Below are positions 20,017 through 29,692 of a stretch of 64,000 bases of DNA, piece after piece. Positions within the stretch are counted from its first letter, which is position 1; every line of letters starts with the position of its first letter. The notes under the pieces are model-generated. The model was not told where the DNA came from. It searched no databases and saw nothing but the letters and a program-made list of their open reading frames with translations. The DNA comes from a candidate division WS6 bacterium OLB21. Its GTDB lineage: Bacteria; Patescibacteriota; Dojkabacteria; B142; OLB20. The stretch spans positions 1-64,000 of the forward strand of contig JYPD01000022.1 of the NCBI GenBank assembly GCA_001567305.1, read 5' to 3'. The position numbers and the translations under genes are program-made.

Positions 20017-20044
20017 AAGGAGAGCGTAGGCTCTCCTTTTTTTT
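20017..20044 (+). terminator. Intrinsic terminator after aspS
   Basis: AAGGAGAGC (20017-20025) and GCTCTCCTT (20030-20038) form a nine-pair stem with a GTAG loop, followed by an unbroken T-run. Confidence 0.92.
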
Positions 20045-20093
20045 GCATATTTTTGTTGGTTTTTTTTCCTATATACTTGCAGTCGTATCGTAT

Positions 20094-20130
20094 GTGGGGT
20101 ATAGTGGTTATAGGTGGTGAGCATAGGTGA
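20094..20130 (+). promoter_or_regulatory. Predicted MraZ operator: GTGG repeats with 10-base spacing
   Basis: GTGG occurs at 20094, 20104 and 20114, exactly ten bases apart, and a further AGGTGA follows at 20125. Helically phased G-rich direct repeats upstream of mraZ are the known form of MraZ binding sites. They lie immediately upstream of the predicted promoter, so MraZ would probably autoregulate the division cluster. Confidence 0.7.
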
Positions 20131-20133
20131 AAC

Positions 20134-20162
20134 TTGACAATTAATGCACTATTAAGTATTTT
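20134..20162 (+). promoter_or_regulatory. Promoter of the mraZ division/cell-wall cluster
   Basis: A perfect -35 TTGACA (20134-20139) and a -10-like TATTTT (20157-20162) are separated by 17 bases. The transcript would carry a leader of about 80 bases, which includes the inverted repeat ATCCGAAA-G-TTTCGGAT at 20177-20193. Confidence 0.7.
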
Positions 20163-20176
20163 AACCCTAATGCTCC

Positions 20177-20193
20177 ATCCGAAAGTTTCGGAT
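20177..20193 (+). repeat. Inverted repeat in the mraZ 5' leader
   Basis: ATCCGAAA and TTTCGGAT are perfect inverted copies around one base. In RNA the middle pairs would open to form a loop. There is no T-tract, so it is not a terminator; a role in leader stability or translation is possible. Confidence 0.45.
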
Positions 20194-20249
20194 AATGCCC
20201 CAAAAACTACGAGTAAAACTCAACAATTTTACCTAGTTCACCACCAAAA

Positions 20250-20691
20250 ATGATAATAGGAGAATATGAAGGCAAGTTGACAGATAAAAATCGACTTGCT
20301 GTACCGGCAAAAATCAGATCAGAATTCAAATCCGAGCTGATTGTTTGCAGAGGGTACGAAGGTTGTTTACTGCTCTTTGACGGTAAAAGATGGAAAGATT
20401 TAATCAAAGTATTAAGTCAAAAACCACTTTTACAAATGAATATTAGAGATACAAAAAGATTCTTAGTTGGAGGAGCTCATGAACTAGATCTAGATCAACA
20501 AGGTAGATTTGTTGTTCCTCAACAGCTTAAGTCTTATGCATCATTGAATAACGAAGTTGTCTTTGTAGCAATTCTAGATTGGGTTGAAATTTGGGACAAA
20601 AAACAACTGGGATCGAAAGTTAGCTGAGCTTACCGAATCAGCAGGAGATATTGCCGATAGATTAGTACAAGAATATGAAAACAAAACATAA
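20250..20691 (+). CDS. mraZ: Transcriptional regulator MraZ (frameshifted)
   Basis: AbrB-like double swapped-hairpin DNA-binding protein heading the division cluster. First half: IGEYEGKLTDKNRLAVPAKIR; second half: GGAHELDLDQQGRFVVPQQLK. Both D-x-x-x-R repeats that bind DNA are present. The last 20 or so residues (WDRKLAELTESAGDI) are in another frame; one base less in the A6 run 20598-20603 restores a normal length of about 147 residues. The end overlaps the start of rsmH by 17 bases. Confidence 0.93.
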
Positions 20692-21631
20692 ACCGGTTCT
20701 ACTAAAAGAATTAATAAACAGTCTAAATGTGAAGCCTCGGGGCTTCTATCTTGACGCTACTCTTGGTGGAGGAGGACATTCAATGGCAATAATTAACAGA
20801 TTGGAAGAGAACGGATTGCTTATATGTATTGACCAAGACGAAAACGCTATTCGCGAATTTGCAAAAGTATTAATTAGCAAGGGCTTTATTGAAGAAGAAA
20901 ACACATTCACGAAAAGCGATTTGAAGGTTCTTTTGCATAGATCCAATTTTGCAAATCTTAAACAAGTCTTAGCTAGCACAGGATCTGTTGAATTTGATGG
21001 AATTATTGCAGACCTTGGGATGTCAACTGATCAACTTCATTCTGGAAAGGGATTTAGTTTTCGCAAAAACGAAAAATTAGACATGCGAATGTCTACTGAA
21101 AACCAAGTAACTGCTGCAAATCTACTAAATGTACTTTACAAGAAGGAGCTTCAAGAATTGTTTGAAAAGTACGGAGATCTTAGTTATGCAAACAGGTTAG
21201 CTAACGAAATTATCAATTATAGAAGATCAAAACCTTTCGAAACAGTTGATGATTTGCGCTTTGTAATTAATAAAGTCGTTCCAATGCATACCAGAACATC
21301 TAACTTTCGATTGCCTGAAGCTAGAGTGTTTCAATCTTTAAGAATTGCAGTTAATTCAGAGATGCAAGTATTAGAATCATTCTTACCAGATGCCTTTGGT
21401 CTACTTAAGAATGAAGGGGTAATGGGGATCATTACATTTCATTCCGGAGAAGATCGAATAGTAAAAAACTTTATCAAAGATCTGAGGTCAAGAAATTTAA
21501 CAAATATTGAAAAAATTATTAAACCAACTAGTAAAGAAGTCGAGGCTAATCCTCAAAGTCGAAGTGCAAAACTTCGAATTATTAAAAAATTAATTACTGC
21601 CCAAAATGAAAGAAAAAATACAAAACCTTAG
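20675..21631 (+). CDS. rsmH: 16S rRNA (cytosine1402-N4)-methyltransferase
   Basis: 318 residues. SAM-binding motif DATLGGGGHSMAI, then IADLGMSTDQLHSGKGFSF, LDMRM, and the C-terminal FHSGEDRIVKNF (normally F-H-S-L-E-D-R). It methylates the ribosomal P-site residue C1402. Position directly after mraZ and before ftsL is the standard cluster order. Confidence 0.95.
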   Translation: MKTKHKPVLLKELINSLNVKPRGFYLDATLGGGGHSMAIINRLEENGLLICIDQDENAIREFAKVLISKGFIEEENTFTKSDLKVLLHRSNFANLKQVLASTGSVEFDGIIADLGMSTDQLHSGKGFSFRKNEKLDMRMSTENQVTAANLLNVLYKKELQELFEKYGDLSYANRLANEIINYRRSKPFETVDDLRFVINKVVPMHTRTSNFRLPEARVFQSLRIAVNSEMQVLESFLPDAFGLLKNEGVMGIITFHSGEDRIVKNFIKDLRSRNLTNIEKIIKPTSKEVEANPQSRSAKLRIIKKLITAQNERKNTKP

Positions 21632-21917
21632 TAAATCTGGAAGCTTAGCTACCAGATTAATATTCACACTCGTAGCCCTGTTTATAATTATTCAGCTCTA
21701 TGTTCTATCTTCTGTGGGAACACAGGGAGAAAAAGTGAAGTACCTTAGAGATATGCAAGCTCAAGTAAAAATCGAAAACGAGATACTTAGAGCCAGTATT
21801 GCTAACCTACAATCATCACAAGAAATAAGCAAAACTGCCAGCGAGCATTTGCGCATGCAACCTGCACAAGTAGTGTATATTGATTTAGGTCAATATAATA
21901 TTTCTGCTCAGAGGTAA
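21606..21917 (+). CDS. ftsL: FtsL-like division protein
   Basis: 103 residues with one transmembrane helix (LIFTLVALFIIIQLYVL) and a following coiled coil (QAQVKIENEILRASIANL). The size, topology and place between rsmH and the division transpeptidase identify it as FtsL or a DivIC-like protein; sequence conservation in this family is low. Overlaps rsmH by 26 bases and abuts the transpeptidase gene by one base. Confidence 0.75.
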   Translation: MKEKIQNLSKSGSLATRLIFTLVALFIIIQLYVLSSVGTQGEKVKYLRDMQAQVKIENEILRASIANLQSSQEISKTASEHLRMQPAQVVYIDLGQYNISAQR

Positions 21918-23746
21918 TGAATTTCGGAAAAGTTCATAATACAAAGCTAAAACTAATAAGTTTGGTATTTTTTCTTACGGCTATTGGAGTAGTTATACTC
22001 GGTGTTAAATGGCAATTCCTAGATAATGATCAATTTGTTGCTATTGCTAACGAACGCTTCAAAGATATAAGAATTCCAGCTCTTCGAGGAAACATTTTAG
22101 CTTCTGATGGTACAACTCTTGCCTTCAGCGAGCCACGTTTTGATGTTTATGTTTGGTTACCAGAGCTGACTCGTGCAGAACAAAGAGGATATCAAACTCA
22201 TGAGGAGTTCTTATCTATTCTTGCAGAAGCCTTAAAAGCTGATCCCGAAGAAATTGATAAAAATCTTAAAAGTGGTCCCTGGTGGATCAAAATTGCTTCT
22301 CAAATTGATGTTGAAACAAAAAATTACCTAGAGTATGTCAAGGTAACAAGTAGTAATAGACCTTTACAAGGTCTTCAGTTTGAATATGTTAATAAAAGAG
22401 TATATCCAGAAGGTCGACTAGCTAGCCAGATTATCGGTTTCATGGGTTCAAATGCTTTAGGCGATTTTGTCGGAACTGGAGGACTTGAACAATTCTGGGA
22501 AGGGAGTCTTAAGCCACAAGAAGGATTCGATTCAGGCGAATTCGATAGCTTTGGAAATCCAATAACGATTGGAAGAAATTCACCGCTAGAACCAAAACCA
22601 GGAATGACCATACAGACAACCATTAATAAAAATTTACAATCGATACTTGAGAAGAATCTTAAAATTGGCCTGAATGAATACCAGGCCGAATCTGCAACCG
22701 GTATTATCCTAGATCCAAAAACAGGTGCCATCTTAGCAATGGCAAATATGCCTGACTATAATCCAAATGAATACTTTCTAGAGACCAACGCTTCGGTATT
22801 TGGTAATTTAGCAATATCTGTACCTTACGAAATAGGCTCTGTTGGAAAAGGTTTTAACAATTGCAGCCGCACTTGATTTGGAGACTCTAGAGCCTTACTC
22901 TAAATTGCTACCCGATGGACATCAGGGATGCGAGATTATCTCTCCAAGTCCACCAGCAGATGCGTCTTGCGATAAGATTACTGACAAGTTCGATTGTATC
23001 TGTACCTATAATAGGCAGCCAATTAACAGATTGATCACACCTGCATCTGCATTAATTGATTCAGACAATATTGGATTTCGCCATATTGCTCTCACAATGA
23101 GTTACGATGAACTTAGAACTTATCTTTTTAAATTCGGGATTGGTAGTTCAACAAAAGTAGAACTGTCTGGAGAATCCACCGGTTTACTTAAAGAGTCAGA
23201 ATACTGGAATTATGCTGATCAGGCAGTATATTCTTACGGACATGGATACCAAGCCACACCTCTACAAACGATCTCGGCAATTGCAACGGTTGCCAACGAA
23301 GGAATGAGAATGCAACCATATCTTGTGCAAAAGGTTACCGATTCTGAAGGAAGAACAACAAAATTTTTAATCCTCGTGTTGTCGATCAAGTGATTAAACC
23401 TGTCACAGCTCAAGCTGTCAGTGATATCATGCATCAGGTATACCTAGGCAATATTCCTGAAAGGCAATACAAAGATCTGGCTGATTATTACATTGGTTTA
23501 AAATCTGGAACAGCGCTTATCCCAAACAAAGATAGAGCAGGTTATTCAAGTAAAATTAACGCTACATATATCGGTTACGATGCATCACCTTCGCGAACCT
23601 TTGTACTGCTTATCAAGCTTGAAGATCCAAAAGTTGGAGACTTATCATTTTACAATGCTAGAATTGTTTGGCTAAACACATTTATGGATATTAAAGACTA
23701 TCTGGGTGTAAAAAAAATACGCCAGATAGTTGCAATATTCAGCTAG
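21917..23746 (+). CDS. ftsI: Division-specific penicillin-binding protein 2/3 (FtsI; two frameshifts)
   Basis: Class B transpeptidase of about 610 residues. An N-terminal transmembrane helix (LISLVFFLTAIGVVILG) precedes a dimerisation domain (RGNILASDGTTLAFSEPRFD). The active-site motifs are spread over three frames: S-V-G-K in EIGSVGKVLTIAAALD, S-D-N in LIDSDNIGFRHIA, and K-S-G in LKSGTALIP. Frames join with one base less in the A4 run 22846-22849 and one base more (or two less) in the T5 run 23364-23368. Cross-links septal peptidoglycan with FtsW and FtsL partners. Confidence 0.92.
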
Positions 23747-23789
23747 ATATTGCGTTTGAAGATATGTTATCTACTTAATAATTCATCAT

Positions 23790-25070
23790 ATGTCGTCATA
23801 TATCATTACAGGTGGTAAACCACTTAAAGGAAGAATTAAACCGGGTGGCAACAAGAATGCTGCCTTGCCAATTATCGCAGCAAGTCTGCTCACAAATCAA
23901 AAGGTAACTTTGCATAATGTACCTAATATTTCTGATGTTGCAGTTCAGTTGAAGATTCTAAAGAAACTGGGTGCAGAAGTTAAAAGAAACATTGTGAACA
24001 ATACGGTAGAAATTGAAGCAAAAAATATCACTTCGCATAAACTCAGCAAAGACGATGTTATGAAAACAAGGGGTTCTATTCTCTTTCTTGGCGCTCTTGC
24101 TGGGCGATCTAAAGAAGTAGAGATGTGGTCTCCTGGTGGATGTAATCTTGGTAAAAGACCTGTAGACAGTTATTTGGTAGCTTTAGAAAAACTACATGCA
24201 CAAATTGAAATCGAAGATACCTGTTTTAAAGTAAATGCCAAAAACATGAAAGGTTCCAGAGTTTGGTTAAGTGAAAAAGCCGTTACCGGAACAGAAAATG
24301 TAATTATGGCAGCTGTCTTAACAGATGGAAACACAGAAATTATCAATGCAGCAAGTGAACCTCATGTTCAAGATTTATGCAACTTTCTTAATAAGATGGG
24401 TGCAAAAATTTCAGGAATCGGGAGCGATCATCTGTACATAGAAGGAGTAAATTCCTTAAACGGAACAGAGCATACTATTATGACTGACTTTATGGAGGTG
24501 GGTACATTCATAGCCGCGGCAGCTGTTACTGGTGGTGAAATTACAATCGAAAATGCGATACCCGAACACATGACACAAATAATCGATGAGTTTGCAAAGT
24601 TAGGCGTATCAGTTGAGATAAAAGGTAATGATATTATTGCCAAGCAAGGCGACATGAAAATCAGATCTTATCTAGATGGTTCAATGAACAAAATTGAATG
24701 TCTACCCTGGCCGGCTTTTCCCGCAGACTTGTTACAGTTCATGATCGTTGTTGCTACACAATCACAAGGTCGAATTCTGATTCATGACAAACTATATGAA
24801 GGCAGACTATTCTATACTTCAGAACTAGTAAAGATGGGTGCAGATATTTTCATGGCAGATCCACATAGAATAGTTGTTAATGGAAAAACTGCACTTAAAG
24901 GCAAAGTACTTACTTCACCTGATATTCGTGCAGGCATGTCTCTACTTATTGCTGCTCTTGCTGCAAAAGGTGAAAGTGTTATCGAAAGAGGTGAAATCAT
25001 AGAACGAGGTTACGAAAACATTCAAGAAAAATTTTTGGCACTGGGTGCCACAATTAAGAGAATCGAATAA
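23790..25070 (+). CDS. murA: UDP-N-acetylglucosamine 1-carboxyvinyltransferase
   Basis: 426 residues, the first committed enzyme of peptidoglycan synthesis. Seen: GGNKNAALPIIAASLL at the N-terminus, the active-site Cys in SPGGCNLGKRPVDSYL (the Cys form is sensitive to fosfomycin), and AGMSLLIAALAAKGES. Intact and of normal length. Follows ftsI after a short gap. Confidence 0.95.
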   Translation: MSSYIITGGKPLKGRIKPGGNKNAALPIIAASLLTNQKVTLHNVPNISDVAVQLKILKKLGAEVKRNIVNNTVEIEAKNITSHKLSKDDVMKTRGSILFLGALAGRSKEVEMWSPGGCNLGKRPVDSYLVALEKLHAQIEIEDTCFKVNAKNMKGSRVWLSEKAVTGTENVIMAAVLTDGNTEIINAASEPHVQDLCNFLNKMGAKISGIGSDHLYIEGVNSLNGTEHTIMTDFMEVGTFIAAAAVTGGEITIENAIPEHMTQIIDEFAKLGVSVEIKGNDIIAKQGDMKIRSYLDGSMNKIECLPWPAFPADLLQFMIVVATQSQGRILIHDKLYEGRLFYTSELVKMGADIFMADPHRIVVNGKTALKGKVLTSPDIRAGMSLLIAALAAKGESVIERGEIIERGYENIQEKFLALGATIKRIE

Positions 25071-25072
25071 AT

Positions 25073-25873
25073 ATGAATCCATTTCGCAAGATATTAAGAC
25101 TTATACTGGGTTTTCTATCTTCGTATGCAATAAAAAAGCATAAAATCGAAGTTATTGTTGTTGCTGGTTGGTATGGTTCCGATATTGCTCGAGAGCTTTC
25201 CTACACAATCTTAAACGATAACCTTAGAGTCAGAAGGAATACTCAAGAGATTTGGTGGGATTTTTCTATTCCTCTCGCAATCCTTGGTTATAAAGACAAA
25301 CGAAGATCTACATATATGTGGTTATTACTTATTTTTAGAGCTTTCGTATATTTAATTATAAGTAAACCCAATCCGCATATACTTCTTCTTAATGCTAACT
25401 GTACATTCGAGCATACAGCAAAATATTGGGCCTCTATTGTAAAACCAGATACATTAGTCATACTCAATAATAAAAAGGACTCAGTAATCGTTAAGGAACT
25501 ACTTAGATCAATGATTAAGAATAAAAAAGGAAAGTTGGTATATAATTTAAGCGCAATTGATTCGGTTACATTACAAGAACTAAGAAATAATCTCGATTTA
25601 CATACATTCTCGCTAGAAGCTGGCTCTAGTAAAGACATAATTGTCACAAGCAATAAGCAATACCATATAATCTTGTATGGCAAAAAGAAATATACAATTC
25701 CTAAATCAGAACTGCATGGTATAACACCAGAGGTATTAGCTGCTTCTTTGGCTCTTGCAAAATCGTATGGAGTAGATCTAGCAGAAGCATCATTTAGTTT
25801 GCTTAAATTTGAACTTCCGGCATCAATTATTGCTAAAATAAGGACTAATTTAGAAGTTAATAAAGTTCAATAG
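25073..25873 (+). CDS. Degenerate MurF-like Mur ligase lacking the P-loop
   Basis: 266 residues. The segment VVAGWYGSDIARELSYTIL aligns by eye with the Mur ligase P-loop (G-S-x-G-K-T-S/T) of MurF proteins, but the Lys-Thr/Ser pair is replaced by Ser-Asp. Next come RVRRNTQEIWWDFSIPLAILG, in the place of R-x-x-x-N-x-N-x-x-x-G-x-P-L-T, and ILLLNANC in the place of the E-M-G motif. The ATP site therefore seems lost. The C-terminus looks like a shortened central domain (ITPEVLAASLALAKSYG). It lies between murA and murE, so a structural or regulatory role in wall synthesis is possible. Confidence 0.55.
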   Translation: MNPFRKILRLILGFLSSYAIKKHKIEVIVVAGWYGSDIARELSYTILNDNLRVRRNTQEIWWDFSIPLAILGYKDKRRSTYMWLLLIFRAFVYLIISKPNPHILLLNANCTFEHTAKYWASIVKPDTLVILNNKKDSVIVKELLRSMIKNKKGKLVYNLSAIDSVTLQELRNNLDLHTFSLEAGSSKDIIVTSNKQYHIILYGKKKYTIPKSELHGITPEVLAASLALAKSYGVDLAEASFSLLKFELPASIIAKIRTNLEVNKVQ

Positions 25874-26436
25874 AAGAGCTTAACGATGCCGAACAAATTA
25901 CGCTGTTTTCCAAAGAAAAGCTTGGCAAGCGAGATTTCTCGAAACTTTATAAGATATATCAGCGCAAGGTATACGAATTTATCCTTAAAAGAGTAAGTCA
26001 CCCACAAACAGCCGAAGATTTAACTGCAGATGTATTCGAGAAAATTCTGAAAAATATCAACGATTTTCAGTGGCAAGGAATAACTGTATCAGCATGGATC
26101 TTCAGAATTGCCAGAAATCATGTTATAGACTATTATCGAAAAAACAGTAAACGCAAAACTGACTCTTCTATTGAAGAAATCGGTCATCTATTAGCTTCGC
26201 ACTCTCCCACAGTCGATAGCGAAATCCAATCAGACGAGGCAGAAATTGGGCTTTATAATTCAATCAGAGAATTAAAAGAAGATGATCAATATTTAGTTTA
26301 TTACAAGTTCTTTGAAGAGTTGTCAAACAAGCAGATATCTGATATTACAGGGTTATCAGAAACAAATATCGGTACCAGACTTCATAGAATCAGAAAGAAG
26401 CTAAAATCATATTTAAGTAAACGGAATATATCATGA
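25864..26436 (+). CDS. ECF-type sigma-70 factor (start unclear)
   Basis: An open frame of up to 190 codons. Region 2: YKIYQRKVYEFILKRV, then TAEDLTADVFEKIL and AWIFRIARNHVIDYYRK. Region 4: a helix-turn-helix LSNKQISDITGLSETNIGTRLHRIRKKL. This is a clear ECF sigma factor. No ATG, GTG or TTG lies upstream of region 2 in this frame after the TAA at 25861, so the start may be a rare codon or be hidden by an indel. The stop overlaps the MurE start (ATGA). No anti-sigma factor is seen next to it. Confidence 0.85.
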   Translation, partial: SSIEELNDAEQITLFSKEKLGKRDFSKLYKIYQRKVYEFILKRVSHPQTAEDLTADVFEKILKNINDFQWQGITVSAWIFRIARNHVIDYYRKNSKRKTDSSIEEIGHLLASHSPTVDSEIQSDEAEIGLYNSIRELKEDDQYLVYYKFFEELSNKQISDITGLSETNIGTRLHRIRKKLKSYLSKRNIS

Positions 26437-27791
26437 CACAAGATCATATAATCCAAAAACTCAAGAATAGATATCACCTTTTACAATCATTGATTGCAAA
26501 CTTAAAACACGGTTTTCCGGCAAGGGAACTTAAGGTCATTGCTGTTACAGGGACAGATGGCAAAACCACCACAACATCAATGATTTATCATGTTCTGAAA
26601 GAAGCAGGACTAAAAGTTGGCTACATTTCAACAATCGAAGCAAAAATTGCCGATGAAACACTCGATACTGGGCTTCATGTTACTACTCCAGATCCCTGGG
26701 ATGTTCCGTACTATCTCGACAAAATGAGACGCAAAGGCATAACACATGTGGTGCTTGAATCAACCAGTTCCGGTTTACAGCAAAATCGATTATTTGGAAT
26801 AAAATTTGATGCCGCGACAATTACAAATATCAAAACAGATCATCTTGATTACCATGGAACATGGGAAAATTATGCAGCAGCAAAGTACTTAGTTGCCAAA
26901 AAACTTAAAGAAAAAGGATTATTAGTCCTGAACGGCGACGATAAAAAGTCAGCAGAATGGCTTAAAGAAAAACTCATCGAAGATAAACTTGCAGATAAAA
27001 TTCAAATTCAATGGTTCAGAAAAGATATGTTAAGTTCTCTTCAAGAGAAGGTAGATGGAATGTCATTTACCTTTAAGTCAGTTGCTTATCAGTTGCCTGT
27101 TATCGGCAGCTACAATCAAGAAAATGCTCTTGCGGCAATTTCAATATGTTCCAGATATGTTTCTGAAGACAAGATAGTTAATGCACTCAAAACTCTTCCG
27201 GTTCCAAAAGGAAGAATGGAAGTCATTCAAAAAGAACCTTATACAATAATAATTGATTTTGCTCATACAGGTCATGCCTTAGATCAAGCCCTAAAAGCAG
27301 TAAGTAATATCAAGCCTTCAAACTCGAATCTAATTACTGTATTTGGATGTGCCGGTCGTAGAGATAGGTCCAGACGAAGCATGGGCGAAATCGCTGCAAG
27401 ATATTCAAATTCTATTGTTATTACTGCAGAGGATCCTCGTGACGAGTCTTTAGCAGATATAAATAGCGAGATAATCAAATATGCACAAAAGCATAGCGCT
27501 TTACTAGTGACTCGATTCAAGGACTCAGAAGATTACCAACAAAGAAAAGGCAAATATATTCAAGATCAAAAAAATAATAAATCGAAGATTTTAATGTACG
27601 CATTTGATCAAGAAGCTGTAAACAGTCGATTTGATGCCATCGATTTTGCCTGCAGTATAGCAAGAAAAGGGGATATAGTTTTTATTACCGGAAAAGCACA
27701 TGAACAAAGTCTTGCTTTCGGAAACACTGAATATCCTTGGAGCGACCATGAAGCGGTTGCAAGGGTTATTGCCAATCATGAAAGCAAGTAA
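26433..27791 (+). CDS. murE: UDP-N-acetylmuramyl-tripeptide synthetase (MurE-type)
   Basis: 452 residues. P-loop VTGTDGKTTTTSMIYHV, then TTPDPWDV, HVVLESTSSGL, DHLDYHGTWENYAAAK with the carbamylated Lys, and GCAGRRDRSRRSMGEIAA. The residue-3 specificity motif reads AEDPRDES; D-N-P-R is typical of diaminopimelate enzymes, so the added amino acid is uncertain. An N-terminal UDP-binding domain is much reduced compared with normal MurE (about 490 residues). Start coupled to the sigma factor; the end overlaps miaA by 14 bases. Confidence 0.85.
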   Translation: MTQDHIIQKLKNRYHLLQSLIANLKHGFPARELKVIAVTGTDGKTTTTSMIYHVLKEAGLKVGYISTIEAKIADETLDTGLHVTTPDPWDVPYYLDKMRRKGITHVVLESTSSGLQQNRLFGIKFDAATITNIKTDHLDYHGTWENYAAAKYLVAKKLKEKGLLVLNGDDKKSAEWLKEKLIEDKLADKIQIQWFRKDMLSSLQEKVDGMSFTFKSVAYQLPVIGSYNQENALAAISICSRYVSEDKIVNALKTLPVPKGRMEVIQKEPYTIIIDFAHTGHALDQALKAVSNIKPSNSNLITVFGCAGRRDRSRRSMGEIAARYSNSIVITAEDPRDESLADINSEIIKYAQKHSALLVTRFKDSEDYQQRKGKYIQDQKNNKSKILMYAFDQEAVNSRFDAIDFACSIARKGDIVFITGKAHEQSLAFGNTEYPWSDHEAVARVIANHESK

Positions 27792-28734
27792 GCAATCAAT
27801 ACTCGCTGTAGTAGGTCCAACTGCATCAGGAAAGTCAGACTTCGCTTTAGAGTTAGCCGAAAAACTTCACGGAGAGATTATTAACCTAGACTCAAGACAA
27901 GTCTATAAGTATCTAGACATAGGCACCAACAAAGACCCCCTTTCAGACTCTGAAGAGTATATTGAAAAGAATGGTCACAAAATCTATTGTAAGTTGATTA
28001 TGAACAAGCAGAAAGCTTGGTTATTTGATATCGTTACTCCAGATCAGAGTTTTACCTTATCAGATTACCTCGAGCTGGCACAAATTGTGATTGACGACTG
28101 CCTGCGCCGGAATGTTACACCAATCTTAGTAGGAGGGACTGGACTATATCTTGATGGGTTAATCAAAGGGTATAACTTAACAACAAAACCCGATATTCAA
28201 TTAAGGCAGAAGTTAAACTCTTTATCAGTAGAAAAACTCTTTGAAATCTATAAGGAAAAGCATTTAGAAGATGCCCTTTCACTCAATAACAGCGATAAAA
28301 AAAACAAGGTAAGGCTTATTAGACTTATCGAGAAGGACGGTAAAGTCGAAAGTAACTCAGATTCAAAATATAATATTGTTATTTTATATCCGAAATTCAT
28401 AAGGTCGGAATTATTTAATAAGATAGATGAGCGTTCGCGAAAAATGTATGAACAAGGTCTTATTACAGAGGTTACAAAGGCTATTGAAATGGGCTACAAA
28501 CTGTCAAAACCGTTAATGGGTAATACCTATGCCGAGGCAATCAGATGTATAAAAAAAGAAATATCGATGGATGATGCAATTAGAATAACTGCTGCAAAAC
28601 ATAGACAGTATGCAACAAGGCAAATTACTTGGTTTGAAGGGGAGGGAAGAGGATACAAATTAAATAAGTTAACTTTCTCGCCAGAATCAATCACAGAAGC
28701 AATAGGTATTTGGGAAAAAGAAAAGAATCAGTAG
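27778..28734 (+). CDS. miaA: tRNA dimethylallyltransferase
   Basis: 318 residues from the ATG at 27778, chosen because it precedes the P-loop VVGPTASGKSDFALELA by the usual distance. Other motifs: NLDSRQVYKYLDIGT, VGGTGLYLDGLIKG, and AAKHRQYATRQITWF. It adds the dimethylallyl group to A37 of tRNAs reading U-starting codons. It ends the wall cluster and overlaps murE, an operon layout that looks purely positional. Confidence 0.95.
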   Translation: MKASKQSILAVVGPTASGKSDFALELAEKLHGEIINLDSRQVYKYLDIGTNKDPLSDSEEYIEKNGHKIYCKLIMNKQKAWLFDIVTPDQSFTLSDYLELAQIVIDDCLRRNVTPILVGGTGLYLDGLIKGYNLTTKPDIQLRQKLNSLSVEKLFEIYKEKHLEDALSLNNSDKKNKVRLIRLIEKDGKVESNSDSKYNIVILYPKFIRSELFNKIDERSRKMYEQGLITEVTKAIEMGYKLSKPLMGNTYAEAIRCIKKEISMDDAIRITAAKHRQYATRQITWFEGEGRGYKLNKLTFSPESITEAIGIWEKEKNQ

Positions 28735-28773
28735 GCTTGAGCTCATTTTTTACCTGAAGTAAAATAGAAGCAA

Positions 28774-29692
28774 ATGAAATCATTCTCTAAATTCGCCTTC
28801 ATTGCTCTGTTTATAAGCGCAGGGGCAGTAGCTTTAGCGCTTGCATATTTCGTCTTTAATTTCCTCTCAAGCTTAAACAACAAGCCAGAGACGAATTTTA
28901 TTAATAGTTTCCAAATTGAATCCTCAAGTTGTCTAGAAAATGAAGCATTCGACGCAGACTATAGAATTTGTTTACCTGTTTGCGATGATGGTTGCCCAAG
29001 CATTCAGAATAATATTGGTGATATGATAAGAATAGCCAATGACAATAAAGCAGAATTTTCAACAGATGGAAATGTCGCCAACAAAAGAAAAAATTTCTTC
29101 ATATGTGATAGACAGCAATAATTTTGATCTTAGGTCACAAAGGTTGTATACAACACTAGAAAAGAAGAAAACTTCAATCGAACAGGTTGCGTCGCAAAGA
29201 AATGCTTGGAAAAGGCTAAGCGAAATAATGTTACCAGATCAAAGAAAGAGTATTGAAGAGTTGTATTTTTATCAAGAGAAGACAGACCAGACTGCCTTAT
29301 TATTTGACAAGATTGATAAAGACAAGAACCAATTATGGCTGAATCATAATTTCTTAATTGATTTTGAAAACCGGATAGTCGAAGAAAATCTTGATGTAAC
29401 AGTGATTAGCTTTACTGGATTATACTTAATGAATTACGATTATTATACGATTTTCTCTGAGATGTATCCCTATTCAACTGAAATTAAACCAGTAGAGTTT
29501 AAAGGGACATTTGTTTCAAGCAAAGCCAGAAACTCTGTACAAGCAGATTTCATAGATTCATTTACAAATTTTGTTTTGAGGAATAAGCCTTTAGGTGGAT
29601 CAATTGCAGACGAGAAGGTTAGATTTTTCTATGATTATCCAGAATTAATTAATTTACGAGACTACTTAAGAGGAAGGCTTTTCAATAAATGA
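28774..29692 (+). CDS. Unrecognised single-pass membrane protein (frameshifted)
   Basis: About 305 residues after joining two frames by removing one base from the A6 run 29088-29093. An N-terminal transmembrane helix (FIALFISAGAVALALAYFVF) is followed by a Cys-containing stretch (CLENEAFDADYRICLPVCDDGC) with four Cys residues that could form disulphides, then a soluble helical/beta domain with NHNFLIDFENRIVEENLDV and EVKFFYDYPEL-like FFYDYPELI. I do not recognise the family. The stop overlaps the start of the next gene (ATGA), so the two are likely co-translated. Confidence 0.6.
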
